Part shown: piece after piece, positions 21,204-32,195 of the stretch
Position numbering within the stretch: position 1 is the stretch's first letter
Layout of the letters: each line of letters begins with the position of its first letter
Assembly (NCBI GenBank): GCA_026225945.1
Contig: JAMJFZ010001868.1
Location: 3,756,001 to 3,820,000, forward strand
Origin: Cricetomys ansorgei
Lineage: Eukaryota; Chordata; Mammalia; Rodentia; Nesomyidae
Direction: 5' to 3'
DNA length: 64,000 nucleotides
Position numbers and translations under genes: made by a program
The notes under the pieces: model-generated
Database searches by the model: none
What the model was told of the DNA's origin: nothing
Seen by the model: only the letters and a program-made list of their open reading frames with translations

Positions 21204-23054
21204 TATAATCTAACTTTCTAAATATACTTGAAAATGAATTAGACATGTTTTCTTTTTTTTTTTTAAGAGGGAGATGTGATGTGTGTCCACTGCATTGAGA
21301 ATATACAATATTGCCTTCTAATAAGAAGTAGCTAAAGCAAATAGTAAGCTGGTAGCTAAGAAGACACAGCCAGCGTTCCTTAAGATATGTTACTTAGAGA
21401 CAGCAAGCTAGTAATCTATCAGGCAAAGGGAAAGGAGAGTGGAAGAGAAGATGGAGCAGAAGGACAAATGAGGATAGTGTTTACACGGAGAAAGGATGGA
21501 AAGATAGATTCATTGGGAGGAACCAGACCACCTCCATCCAGGCATCCTCCAGCTCTGGCATCCCAGCTCTGTCACCTCTGTGATTTCCTGCCCTGCTTTC
21601 TGTTTCCTCTGCTTCAGAGCTACAGCTGGTACCCAGAGCTGCTGAGTAGCTGATGGGGGAGCAGTGGCTGTGTTCTGGCGTACCCCTCCTCCAGCCCCAC
21701 GAATCCCTCCTGCAGACCTAGGCCAGCGTTTGTGTTGACTGCAGGCAGCTTCCAAGGACTGAACCTCCTGGTTCCGTAGTCTTGATAAGCACTCCAGAAG
21801 GAGAGGAAGCTGATGGAGAGAGGAGAGAATGAGTCAGAGAGGAAGTGTGTGTGCAGATGCAGAACACTGCTCAATACTGTACAGAAGACTAATCTGCCCC
21901 CACGTTGCCTCATCTCCTACATATGTAAATATTCCTTTTTTTCCCCTGTGTGTTTTAAATTGATTTAACAAAGCAAGTGACTTGAACATGCTCGTGTGAA
22001 CTGTCCTACTATGTGACCCTGGAATAGTAGGATACCTGGAGGTCACTACTGCCTCAAAACAATTCCCCACATGGCCATCCTCTGCCTCAGTTCCACACTG
22101 ACTTCATCTCAGTGCTGGTACTGAAGCAGTTCCTAAGAGGCCAAGCTCTGTTCTATTAAAGACAACGTGAAGCTGTGTGGCAGGTTTTTTTTTTAAAGTA
22201 CTGTCCTCCTGAGAGAGATTGAAATGTACCTAAGTGGATGAGAGGGAATTAAAATAAGCTCTCTGGGGCCAGTATGAAGTAATACAATGAGACCTGAGAT
22301 GTCAGTCTGTCACTCACTGTGCTCTGTCTCCATCTTTTGGACTCTTATTGTGCCAGAATGGGTAGCATTTGGGAGACTATAGTTCCTTCTGCTGTACCAC
22401 ACCACACTGAGCTCACATCTTAAAGTCTATAGGGCCACTCAGGCCTGCTTTTTTTTTTTTAAGTAATATGGAAAGGAAGCAATTCTGACATCAATTTTCT
22501 TCTTGGACTCAATAAGACCATTTGTTTCCTTCCTTTTTCATACTCACAAGATCAAGAAATGCTTGGTGCCACAGTCTGCCCACGTAGGTCTAAAAATAGA
22601 CTCCTCCCCAGTGACTCGAAGCCAGGCCTGTCTCTTACTATTAAGAACCTTTCCTACAGACAAAAGCAGACCTCATAACACTGGGATCATTCCTGCTTCT
22701 TTGCAGGCATTTCTGCAGAGAAGCAGGTCACCCCAGGAAGACTGTGTAGCCCCCCACCCAGGGGAAACATGATAGAACAAAGAATACCAACTTAGGGAGA
22801 TGAAGGCTGCTCCCTCGCTGGTCTCACACCTCCACTTCTTTCTGAGCCAACTGGTCCACAGCAATCCTGTCTGAAAGAATCTTCCGGAAGAATGAAAATG
22901 TGCCACATATGCAGGTCCGAGACATCAGTCACTAGTCAGGTATCAGAACTGAACGGTGGAAATGTAAGAGGTACAATTGGATTTTGAATTTTAATTAATT
23001 TAAACTTTAATCTCAATAACTATATGTGACTATGTCTATAATATTGGACAGTGA
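21204..23054. other. unique sequence, nothing recognised
   Basis: No transposon or gene was recognised, apart from short T and A runs (21251, 22191, 22451). Frames up to 97 codons lack features. Confidence 0.4.
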
Positions 23055-23258
23055 AGGGCCAGAACAAAAGTTGATCTTTGGAGTCAGGTAAATCCGGGTT
23101 TGAATCCTGGCTCTGTTGTTCCAAGCTATATGATTGTCGTCAAGTCACTCACCTCCAGAAGCCTCAGTTTCCCCAAGAACAAGTAGGACTAGTGATCCCT
23201 TTCTCATCAAATGGTTGTGTGCACTGAATAAGCTAATGTTTCACTCTCTCTTTACCTG
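23055..23258 (+). mobile_element. MIR SINE
   Basis: A well-preserved MIR: gatctttggagtcaggtaaa, gggtttgaatcctggctctg, agcctcagtttccccaag, then a tgtgtgcactgaataagcta end. Confidence 0.9.
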
Positions 23259-23264
23259 AGAAGG

Positions 23265-24030
23265 CTATGTCCCCGGGTTCCCAGTGGATGCCCGAGTATT
23301 TGGATAGTACCAAAGCCTGCGCAGTTAACGGTTTTCTATGCATAAGTTTAACTAATAAGTGAGACACAATAAAAATCAGCCACAGTTACTAACAGAATGG
23401 GATACTTTTGACAGCATACCGTAGTAACATCACTGAACAGAGCCCCTCCCTTCACTTCATTGCATCACTGTTCTGGTGATACTGTGAAACGGCCATGGGG
23501 TAAATGGGCTGAAGGGGGTGACTGACGGGCACTTCTTGGGGTAGCTCTTGCTCTTCCCACAACTGGGAGTGTTCTTAGATCTTCGTAAGTTCCACATATG
23601 GCAGCTTTTTTTTTTACCTTAGTAAGTGGACAACTTTCACCTTTTTTGCTTCAAGGAAAGCAGCTTCTCTCTGAACGTGTTGTGGCACTACCACTGTGAG
23701 CTCTGGCGTTGTTACTACATAAAATAAAGGGTGCTCGAAAATAAGCTCTGCAGAACCATGACAGTCGATCCTGTAACTAAGGTGGCTTTAAGATGACTAA
23801 TGGAAGGATAAAACTAGCGTTTAGATATGCTGGGGAAAAGACGGTTCCCTCCTCAGTGGACACAGCGATCAACAGAAGCTTTTCTATTGCTCATCATGGC
23901 ACACAATTTTATATGCACAAATTGTTGACTTCTGGAATTTTCAAGTTGGTATTTTTGGATCATGGCTGACCACAGGTAACTGAAACCTTGGAGATGAAAC
24001 TGCAGATAATAAGGACCTACAGTCCATAAA
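23265..24030 (-). mobile_element. Tigger/pogo-like DNA transposon remnant
   Basis: The right end reads ctgaccacaggtaactgaaa followed by gatgaaactgcagataataa. This matches the inverted terminal region of Tigger (Tc1/mariner, pogo branch) elements. The left end has gatgcccgagtatttggata and gcctgcgcagttaacggttt, seen in related non-autonomous copies. No transposase frame remains. Confidence 0.65.
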
Positions 24031-24144
24031 AAGTTACTGGTGCCTTGTTATCATATGCACCTAACTCCCTTTCAATCAGATTTGAAATAAATCTTGACTA
24101 AACCCCTTTTCTACAGTAAGGATAACACCTTGTCTGCCAGTGTT

Positions 24145-24372
24145 TAGATTGGTGGTCATAAACCTCAGGTGCCTTTGTCCCCCTACCCCAGGGGTTGTGG
24201 CAGTGTGCCACAGTGGAAATATCTTAGGTTGCTATAAATGAGAAAATGTTACTGGTCCCAAGTTGAGAGACATCAGGGGTTTTGTTAAACTTCTCCCAGT
24301 GTGCAAGGCTGCCCTCCACCACTCCAAACAATGACTTATCTGTCCAAAATATCCACCGTGCCAACTTAAAAA
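24145..24372 (+). mobile_element. MER5A-like hAT-Charlie DNA transposon
   Basis: Non-autonomous hAT remnant: tggtggtcataaacctcagg, cataaatgagaaaatgttac-like centre, gggttttgttaaacttctcc, gtgtgcaaggctgccctcca and aatgacttatctgtccaaaa match the MER5A body in order. Confidence 0.7.
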
Positions 24373-24747
24373 ACAAACCAAAACAACTCTGATATTAAGT
24401 GGAAAACTCATCAGAGACCACTGAGATACTGTCATTCAAATATCTTACCTTCTAGTCCCTTGTTTCTTCCCTGAATTCCTGATGCTCTCCAGCACAGCCA
24501 ATCATGCTCCAGATCTCTACTTTTATTGACTGCCCCAAGCATGGCAAGTTGTGTGCAGAATATATATGCATGGCTCTTGTTCACAGAGGCAGAGTCACTT
24601 CAAGGAACACAGCCAGTCCCCTGTGCCTCCAGTGGACTGCATCCTCAGCCCTTAACACCTATAGACTTGATCCCCTTGATTTCCTGTTACTGCACTCCAT
24701 CAACAGCACGGTTTATCACAGCAGGGTTTAACCGTTGTTGTTAGTGC

Positions 24748-24825
24748 CCCGCCCCCAGGTCCAGAACTGTGCCTGGCATGTAGCTGCTGCTCAGAGAAAT
24801 ATTTACTGAATGAATATTAAGAAAG
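24748..24825 (+). mobile_element. L2 3' end fragment
   Basis: agaactgtgcctggcatgta, then gctcagagaaatatttactg and aatgaat, is the classic L2 3' terminus ('gtgcctggcacatagtag...aaatatttgttgaatgaat'). Confidence 0.6.
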
Positions 24826-26204
24826 ATTTCTACCCCATATCCAGTACCCCGCATATTCCAAATAATACTCGGTGTGATGAATTCCTTAAGTGTAGATACG
24901 TCTATAAATTTTTTGGTATTCTAAGCGACAGGATTTTTTACCTTTGTCAGCTAATAGCATAGACACATACTTGAATTTAGGGAAAATCAACACAAACTGA
25001 AGAACGGTTTTCCTTGTAGCAAAACGGCCCTCTTCTTTTGTCCTAAAATATCAAATGCTCTCTTCTAATTATTTCTCTTGATAGCTGTTTAAAGGAACCG
25101 TGCATAGAAGTTTGGACAATTTTCTTAAAATTGGTTTTGAAACAGTACAATGTACTTTTTAAACTAATCATTTTACAGACTGCTTCCTTGGTGAAGGAAG
25201 CATTGCCAAATAGACAGGATTTCCTCTCAGTGAGGAACAGCTCACTGGAGGGAGGGAGAGAGAGAGTATTTTATTCCCTTTGGGCTTCTAACACAACCCA
25301 GGCCTGCAGGGTCTGCCAGGCACCAGCGGTTCCACCAGTGCCTTCCCCTCCCCGACTGCTCCTTCTCCCATCTGTAAAACCAGAGGCCGGATCCTGAAGA
25401 CCTCTTCAAGGCATATGATCTTATAGAGAAGCAGGAAGCTTGGTTCTGCCTCCCATCTTCTCCATCCTTTTGTCCATTCAGAGACAGAAGCTGCTAAGGG
25501 CCTGCCGTTTAGGTCCTCAGCTGGTAAACCTTGGTTCAGATTGAGCCACCATCCACCCGCACTGGGAAAGCTGTACGTGGCCGGCGACTTCAGTTTCTCT
25601 CTGGGTCTTCTGTGCCCATTTCTTCTGCCCTACCAATTTTACCTCTGTTTCCTAACAGCATTGACTGAAGAAGAGTGAATTAAAATCAGTCTTTGTTTTT
25701 TCTACCAAGGCAGAGGTCTGTCACAATGCAAAACTCTCTTCGCTGATCACCTTTGGTTCTATCCCAGTTTGAACTTATCTTACTAGAAATTACAGTTTGT
25801 AAAGTCCTTAAAGCTGTCCTATTTACCTCCCAGAACAACGTTAATGCCTGCTCAGTGTTAATTAATCGCTCACAATTTTTGGACTGATTTCATGGCTTCC
25901 TTCATATACCAGGAAGATATTCTTGTTTATCGTGATTGCAGAGATCAGAGTATATCTTCTTTTGACCTAGAAATTAAACTCACATTGTTTTTGAGTTACT
26001 AAAGTGCTGGGAAATTTTCAAAGCTACGACAGCAGACTGTAAGCTTCGCACGGGCAGGAGCCATCACAGAGTGAGCTCTTCAGCTATGTTTAAGTGGGTG
26101 GCTCTTCATGGATGGAAAGCCAGGTGGCCTGACTTCTAATGCTGGTTTATTTACAGTCTAGGCTAGCGCTTTCCCAAAGAAATAAATTGCTCTCACACAG
26201 CATT
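24826..26204. other. mostly unique sequence
   Basis: No gene or RNA was recognised. A short L2-like patch (agactgtaagcttcgcacgg) lies at about 26034-26075. Confidence 0.4.
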
Positions 26205-26690
26205 TAAATTTTTCTAGTAGTCACACATTTTTGTCTGTTTGTTTGTTTGTTTAAGCAGGGTCTCATGTGGTCCAGGTTGGCCCTCAAACTTGATGTGTAA
26301 CTGGGGGATGACCTTGAACTCCTGATCCTCCTGCCTTTTCCTCCTAAGTGCTGGAATTGCAGGTATACACAGCACATCCAGTTTACGTGGAGTAAGAATC
26401 AAACCCAGGATTAAGTGCATGCTAGGCAAGCATTCTACCAACTGACCTACATCCCCACATTTTTTAGAGTAAAAATTAAACAATAAAAACAGTAAAAAAT
26501 TTTAATGCTATATTTTACTTAGTATATGCCAAATACACTCTTCATGCAAGCTTCTCACCATGCAATCCATATCAGAAAGTGTCAATAATATTTTCATACC
26601 CTTTTCTTCATACAAGTCTTGAAATTCAGGGTCTATTTTCTAGTTACAACGCATCTCAATTTGGCCTATGCACATTTGAAAAAAATGGGA
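26205..26690 (-). mobile_element. old hAT-Charlie-like element split by a B4
   Basis: Flanks of the B4 match a single old DNA-transposon-like repeat. The left side has atttaaatttttctagtagt. The right side has agagtaaaaattaaacaat, ttcatacaagtcttgaaatt, ttctagttacaacgcatctc and aatttggcctatgcacattt. The subfamily (MER58-like) is uncertain. Confidence 0.5.
26224..26465 (-). mobile_element. B4 SINE with short target-site duplication
   Basis: Reverse complement of a B4. The B1-like part is agcagggtctcatgtggtcc, gaccttgaactcctgatcct and gtgctggaattgcaggtata. The ID-like part is caaacccaggattaagtgca and ccaactgacctacatcccca. The repeat cacattttt occurs at both edges (26224-26232 and 26456-26464), consistent with target duplication. 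Confidence 0.85.
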
Positions 26691-26699
26691 TTTATTTTT

Positions 26700-27160
26700 T
26701 AGAGTGTTTTCAGTAAATTTAACCAGAAAGCACATAGACTTCACATACATCTCTCCCACCCCACAGGCACACAGCTTCCCTCTGCCAACACCACAGTGTC
26801 ACATCTTCTACAATAACGAACCTACACTGCTTCAAATTTTCGTTACTTGGTTTACACCAGGCTTCTCTCCTAGTGGCGTACATTCTACAGATTTTGACAA
26901 ATATGTAGTGATATGTACCTATCATTATAACTGACAGCAGGACAGTTTTACTATGTTAAAAATGCTCCAAGCTCTATCTGTGCATCCATCTTCCCCAACC
27001 ACCCCTGACATCCATTGATCTTTTCATCTTCATAATTTTGCTTCTTCTGGACTTCCACATAGTTGGAATAAAACGTGCAACCTCCCCAAGTTGTCTTTTT
27101 TTTCACTTAGAAATATACGTTTAAAATTCTTCCAAATTTTTCATGGTGTTGTGTGATAAA
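26700..27160 (-). mobile_element. L1M (old mammalian L1) 3' segment
   Basis: Reverse complement of an L1M 3' region: ttctggacttccacatagtt ggaataaaac ('ttctggacatttcatataaatggaatc'), ttttttttcacttagaaat and ttcatggtgttgtgtgat. Heavily diverged. Confidence 0.7.
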
Positions 27161-27448
27161 AACTTTTCCTGGGGATATGAAACATACCACAGGTTTCCAT
27201 TCCTACCAGGCAGCAGGTCTATTCTCAGAGTCTGCTTCTCAGCTCCTCAGAGAGCCTTCTCTTCAACTCATCTTGGGATCCTCTGAGAGGCCTCTAAGCT
27301 TTTATTGCTTACTCTGGCAGGGAGGGGCCTGATGAATCTGGTCAGTTTCAGGGACTTCCTGAAGCTATTTTGAGTTATTTACTTTCCATGCTAAGCTCCT
27401 GCTATGTTTCAGTCTTGGAGGAAACTGCTACACAACAAATGGCTTGAT
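27161..27448. other. unidentified insert within L1M
   Basis: About 280 bp that does not match L1M, although L1M-like sequence lies on both sides in register. It is pyrimidine-rich, with ctcagctcctcagagagcc and gtttcagggacttcctgaag. It could be an old LTR; the family was not identified. Confidence 0.35.
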
Positions 27449-28045
27449 AGTTATTTCTTCTTAACAGTGAGTAATATCCAGTTATGGATATACTATAACT
27501 GAAATCCCTTTACGAACCAAAAGACATCAGGTTTGCTTCTAAGTTTTAAAGACTGTGAGTAAAGACACTACAGCACATATGTTCAGGCTTTCGCGAGGAC
27601 ATAGTTTTTGTTTTGTTGTTTTGTTTTTCATTTTGGCCAATACCAAGGAATGCAATTTCTAGGTGACATGGTAAGAGAATGTTTAATTTGGTGGAAAACA
27701 CCCCAGCTGTTTTCTCCACCCACTCCATTTGCATGCCCACCAACACTGACTAAAAGCTCCTTTTACTTGGCATCCTCATCAGCATTTTGCTTTGCAATGG
27801 CGTCTTTTTGGAATTTGTGTTGTCCTAATAACATACAATCCACATTACCTTTTCACGCCCTTATCTTCTTCAGTGGGTTATCCGTTAAGATCTTTGCCCA
27901 CTTTTTGGTCAAGTTATTTGCTTTCTTATTGTTGAGTCTTGAGACTCCTTTCTGCATTTTTGGTTCTTTATCAAATATTTCGTCTGCAAATCTTTGCTCC
28001 TAGTCAGTATCTTGTCTTGTCTTCGCATTTTCTTGATGGAACAGG
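27449..28045 (-). mobile_element. L1M (old mammalian L1) 3' segment
   Basis: Continuation of L1M: gtgagtaatatccagttatg, tttggccaataccaaggaat, agctgttttctccacccact, gatctttgcccactttttgg, ttcttattgttgagtcttga and tttgcattttcttgatgg-like words. All are in the order expected for an inverted L1M. A 131-codon frame inside is not a functional ORF2 fragment. Confidence 0.85.
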
Positions 28046-28369
28046 TACATTTCCAGCATTCAGTAGCATCAATGTCCTAGAAACGCTACCCTGGTAACAA
28101 GATGCAGAGGCCTCCAAAAGAAAACACCAAGTCCATGGTTGGATCCAGAAAGTCAAAGCCAAAATAGAGACTCAGGATAATTTCGACACTTAGGGATTCT
28201 GGAAATGAAGTGGTAACTGACGTGGGGGTGAATAACACTACAAAAGGGAAGGACTTGTCTGGCAAAGAAGGCGGTCATGAACTGACTTCCAGATAACCTG
28301 CCTACTGGGTATCTCCACTTAAGTGATGGGAAATAATCTCAAGTTCAAATTGTCTCCAACTCAATTCAT

Positions 28370-29190
28370 AATTTCCCTCCTGCCACCCCGATCCTCCCTT
28401 CTCATTCATAAACCGGGAATCTGCAAGCTATCTTCCTTCATCTCTCAGTGCTGTCTGTGGCCAACTCCTGCTGATTCTATATCCTAAATTGCTCTTGCAT
28501 CTGTCCCCTATTGTCATCCTCATTTCATCATCTCCCCCCTGGATCACTGCCACGATGCTCTAACTGGCCTCTCTGTCTCCAGTCAGGCCTCGCTCCAGTG
28601 CATTCCGCACGCTGATGTCACGGTGATCATTTAAAAGGTAAATCTGATCATGTCACTCCTCTGACTTGAAATCCTTCAGTGACTCACCATTACATCCATA
28701 ATACAGTGTAACTTCAATGTGGCGTGCAAGGCTGCCTTTCTTGCCTCCCTAGATGCAAACACACATCCCCTGAGCTCCAGGCTGCAGTCACATCACTGCT
28801 CACCAATTCTCCAATTGTTCTCTCTTGTTTGTTCACACTTTCCTGTTCTTATCAAAGTTCTAAGTGTTTTTCCCTGGGCTTCCCCCATAACACGTACCTT
28901 CTTTCTCTTTCTTCCACCCGGCTAACGCCAGCCTTTTCTTAAGACTCAGCACGCTGTCTCCCAAGCCACAGTCCCTTCTCCCCATTTTCCCATCTTCTTT
29001 ATTCCATGACTCTGTGAGCACTCTTCCAGGACTATGTTTTAAGTGTTTTATCTTCATCCGGCTATCTTGTCCCAGGAATTGTGAACTCCCTGCAGTCAGC
29101 CATTGGTGCCTTCCCAGAACTTGCTCTGCGTTTGACAGAAGGTGCCAGGTAAATTTTAGGTGATTATTGAGCCTGAGAAAGACTGGGTGG
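28370..29190 (+). mobile_element. L2 LINE, long 3' segment
   Basis: About 800 bp in L2 order: tcctaaattgctcttgcatc, ggatcactgccacgatgctc, taactggcctctctgtctcc, gtaaatctgatcatgtcact, ttgaaatccttcagtgactc, cagtcacatcactgctcacc, tgggcttcccccataacacg, then ggaattgtgaactccctgca and attttaggtgattattgagc. Stop codons abound. Old and dead, but unusually continuous. Confidence 0.88.
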
Positions 29191-31434
29191 GGATGTGATA
29201 GTATCACCCAAGGAGAGAGTCCTCCCTAAAGTGGATCATTACGTTAGTTTTTACAGTCATTAGCATCTATTCTTATATTACGTGTTTAGCCTAGTGGCTA
29301 GCATATGAACAACTCCTACCTATGCTGGCTGGCTTAAAGATGGGAAGAGGAAGACTTGGTGGTAGATAGGTGGGAAGATGGATAGGCGGATGAATGCGTG
29401 GTCAGGAAAAAGCAAACAAATACACCAATCCTTTTTCCAAAATACCTTTCGCTAGGTAAAATAAACCCTTAAGCCTTTTCCTGATTAATAAATCAAGTGG
29501 TCAGATGTAAATAGACCAGAGGCACCAGACAAATGGTGTAAAATAAAGGACTAGCACCCAAGATGTTCTTTTAACTTCACTGGATGGGGTTTTTTTTCTT
29601 TCTGTAAAAACTAAAGATGAAAGAGGTGATTTCAATTCACATAGAGTTTCCATTGTCCTGGGAAATTTGAAATTCAAATCTCAGCTATTGTTTTTTTAGC
29701 TTTAAGGAAATTAGGAGCCTGTGGTGTCTTTGCTGGTAACAACTTTCAACTTTCAATCTCAGAGTAAAACATTGTCTTAAGACTTTCTACACTCGATTTT
29801 TGGCCTAATTCTGGGGTAAAGGATTACAGGTCAACAAGGTACCTGAGGCTTTTGGAAAGAGATCCATGCATGCTTCCATCCTGTCATCAGCATATTAGAC
29901 AAACGCTCTATGCTTCACCGAATCCTCAACAGCATTCTCTGTGTGGAGCTTAAAGAATAAAAGGTTACTACTCTGGTCCTCAGTCCACCTAAACTCTTTT
30001 CAAAGAGATAGTATGCTTTTATGAAAATTAATAATGTTGCTAGGCAACTTATCACGAGGGTCTATTGAATGTGTTCCCAACAAAACTCCTGAAATTCAGG
30101 GGAGAGGGAGAGGAGTAATTCTTCTACCCGTTGGGGTAGCTCATGAACTCTCTCTGGAAGAGAGAGAATAAAAGCCATTGTAGGAAGCATAGGACAGGAC
30201 TACTTTGAATATGTCCAGGAAGTAGATGATTCCAGGCAAGAGGAGTCATGACTGTCTTATGACTCCTTATGACAGTCAAGGAAGCTCAGGCCAGGGGCTT
30301 TTAAGTGAATGAGTCTGCAACAGGAAAGAAACATATTAAAGCTTTCCCATTCATCATAATTCAAGGAAGAAATGCTGCTACCCAAAGTAGAGCCAGTCCA
30401 CCTATTTGTGATCTGGTGGCTATTGTGCCAAGAACAACTTAATTTGGGACTAAGGCTAGTGAGCTCATGCTTGGCTAACCTTCCTATAGCCTGATCCCAG
30501 GGGAGGATGCTCTCTGGAAGAGTGTAGAGAAATGAGGTTCCTCTTCTCTTGATATTTAACCCATGCTTTCCATCTCCTCTGCCTCAGCCTAGTCTACAGT
30601 AGAAAGGGAAGATGATCCTCATATATTCATATGTTCCATCTCTGTGTCTGAGCATCTACTTTCATTCTAGACTCTGTGCTAGCCACTGGGGAATCGATGA
30701 TGAACAGTTGAGTTGAATTCAGTTTCAAGATGTGTAGAATGTGGAAGTTGCTAGTTAGAGCAGTCAAGGGAGATGGAAGAAATAGCTCTCAAGTGGAATC
30801 AGCGGGTGGAAACATACATAAGAGACAGATCATTCAACCACTTTGTGAGAGGAGAGAGCAATTCATTTGAGGAGCCAAGAGGAGACCCGTGAGACCTGGA
30901 CAGAGGGATTCGAGGAGTAGAGAGGGTTAGGATGGAAGAAAGACATGGTCCTACCAGGCAAGACTTACGATCCATGTCAAGGGTTTTGGCTGTTAAATTA
31001 AGAATGACGGGAAACTTTTTACAGTAGATAGAGATTAACATGGAGACCCACAACTAATTTGTCAACATGTAAAGAATAAGAGACTTTGATGCTCTCATTC
31101 TTAAATGGGACATCTATGTAATAATCTCTCCTCCAGGGAGACAGGGCCATCTCAGAAGAGTGGCAGGAAGATTGCAAGAGCCGGAGGTAATGGAAGGGTA
31201 CGGTGAAGCTGAGTTTTCCAAACCAACAGGACAGCTGCATATAAGAACTCGCAGGAGCTGTGACTGCATACACAAGGCCAGAGCAAGATGAAGCCAGACA
31301 AACTCCCAGCACGGAAGGGAGAGGCGAGCATCAAGTCCCGTCCCTAGCTGAGGAGCCAACTGGGGGCTGCTGGGAGTGGGAGAGTATGTTTACTTCAGGA
31401 ATGAAGCTGCTGAGGGGCTGCCCATGCTCTAGCT
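29191..31434. other. mostly unique sequence
   Basis: No gene or RNA was recognised. The stretch 30640-31060 (gagcatctactttcattcta, ctgtgctagccactggggaa, catgtcaagggttttggctg) resembles a diverged ancient interspersed repeat, family not assigned. Confidence 0.4.
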
Positions 31435-31664
31435 CAGTGGTTCTCAACTTTCCTAATGTTTCAACCCTTTAACACAGTCCCTCACGTTGTGGTGACCCCC
31501 AACCATAAAATTGTTTTCCTTGCTACTTCATAACTGTAATTGCCTACTGTTATAAATAATAATGCAAATATATGATAGGCAGATGGTCTTAGGTGACCCT
31601 GTGAATAAGTCATCTGACCCCCGAAGGGGTCTCGACCCACAGGTGGAGAACCACTGCTCTAGTA
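31427..31664 (+). mobile_element. URR1 (rodent hAT-Charlie MITE) with TIRs and 8-bp TSD
   Basis: 222-bp element at 31435-31656. The left terminus is cagtggttctcaactttcct. The right terminus is ggtggagaaccactg, its inverted counterpart. The internal words gttgtggtgacccccaacca and ctcgacccacaggtgg are typical. It is flanked by ctctagct (31427-31434) and ctctagta (31657-31664), an 8-bp hAT target duplication differing at the last two bases. Confidence 0.93.
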
Positions 31665-31694
31665 GCCTGTCCTGTACCTATGCATACACACACA

Positions 31695-32195
31695 GCATAT
31701 GAACTTAGTAGATTTAGGAAAAAAAAAATGAAGTTAGGAGGAAATAATCACGGGAAGGAAGTGGAGGGGAGAGAATGCACAGTATACTTGATCAGAACAT
31801 GTTATATGCATGTATGAAATTCTCAAATAATCACTGGTATTTTGTTGACATTTTGTTTTATATTGCTTTATTTAGGCTTTTTTTTTTGTCTTTCTGGGAT
31901 TTTTTTTGTTTGTATATTATGGTTTCTGATTTTGTGTTTTTATGGTTTTGAGGTGTGTGTGTGTGTGTGTATTTCTTGTGTTAATTCTTTTCTTTTTATT
32001 CTGGTTTGTTTGTGGGTTTTTCTGTTTGCTGGTTTTCTAGAGAGAAAGAGAAAGGCAGGGTGAGGAGTCTGGCGTGTGGAGAGGCGGGGAGGATCTGGGA
32101 GGAGTTGGAGGAGGAGGGGAACTGTGATCAAAATGCATTGTATGAAAAAAAGTTTTTCAGTTAAAAAGGATCTAAATAAATAAATGGATAAACAT
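31695..32195 (+). mobile_element. rodent L1 3' end (Lx-type 3'-UTR)
   Basis: ttgatcagaacatgttatat, gtatgaaattctcaaataat, a T/TG-rich middle, then agagagaaagagaaaggcag, ggggaggatctgggaggagt and gatcaaaatgcattgtatga with an A-rich tail. Two similar 3' termini follow each other, so this may be two short L1 inserts or one with a duplicated 3'-UTR. It includes a GT run at 31952-31970. Confidence 0.8.

Noticed and set aside
27608..28003. 131-codon frame within L1M
   Set aside because: The L1M is inverted relative to this frame, so it is antisense to the element and not an ORF2 remnant.
30200..30300. Short palindrome-like words around atgactgtc...gacagtca
   Set aside because: Arms are short and surrounded by ordinary sequence. 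Not beyond chance in a window of this size.
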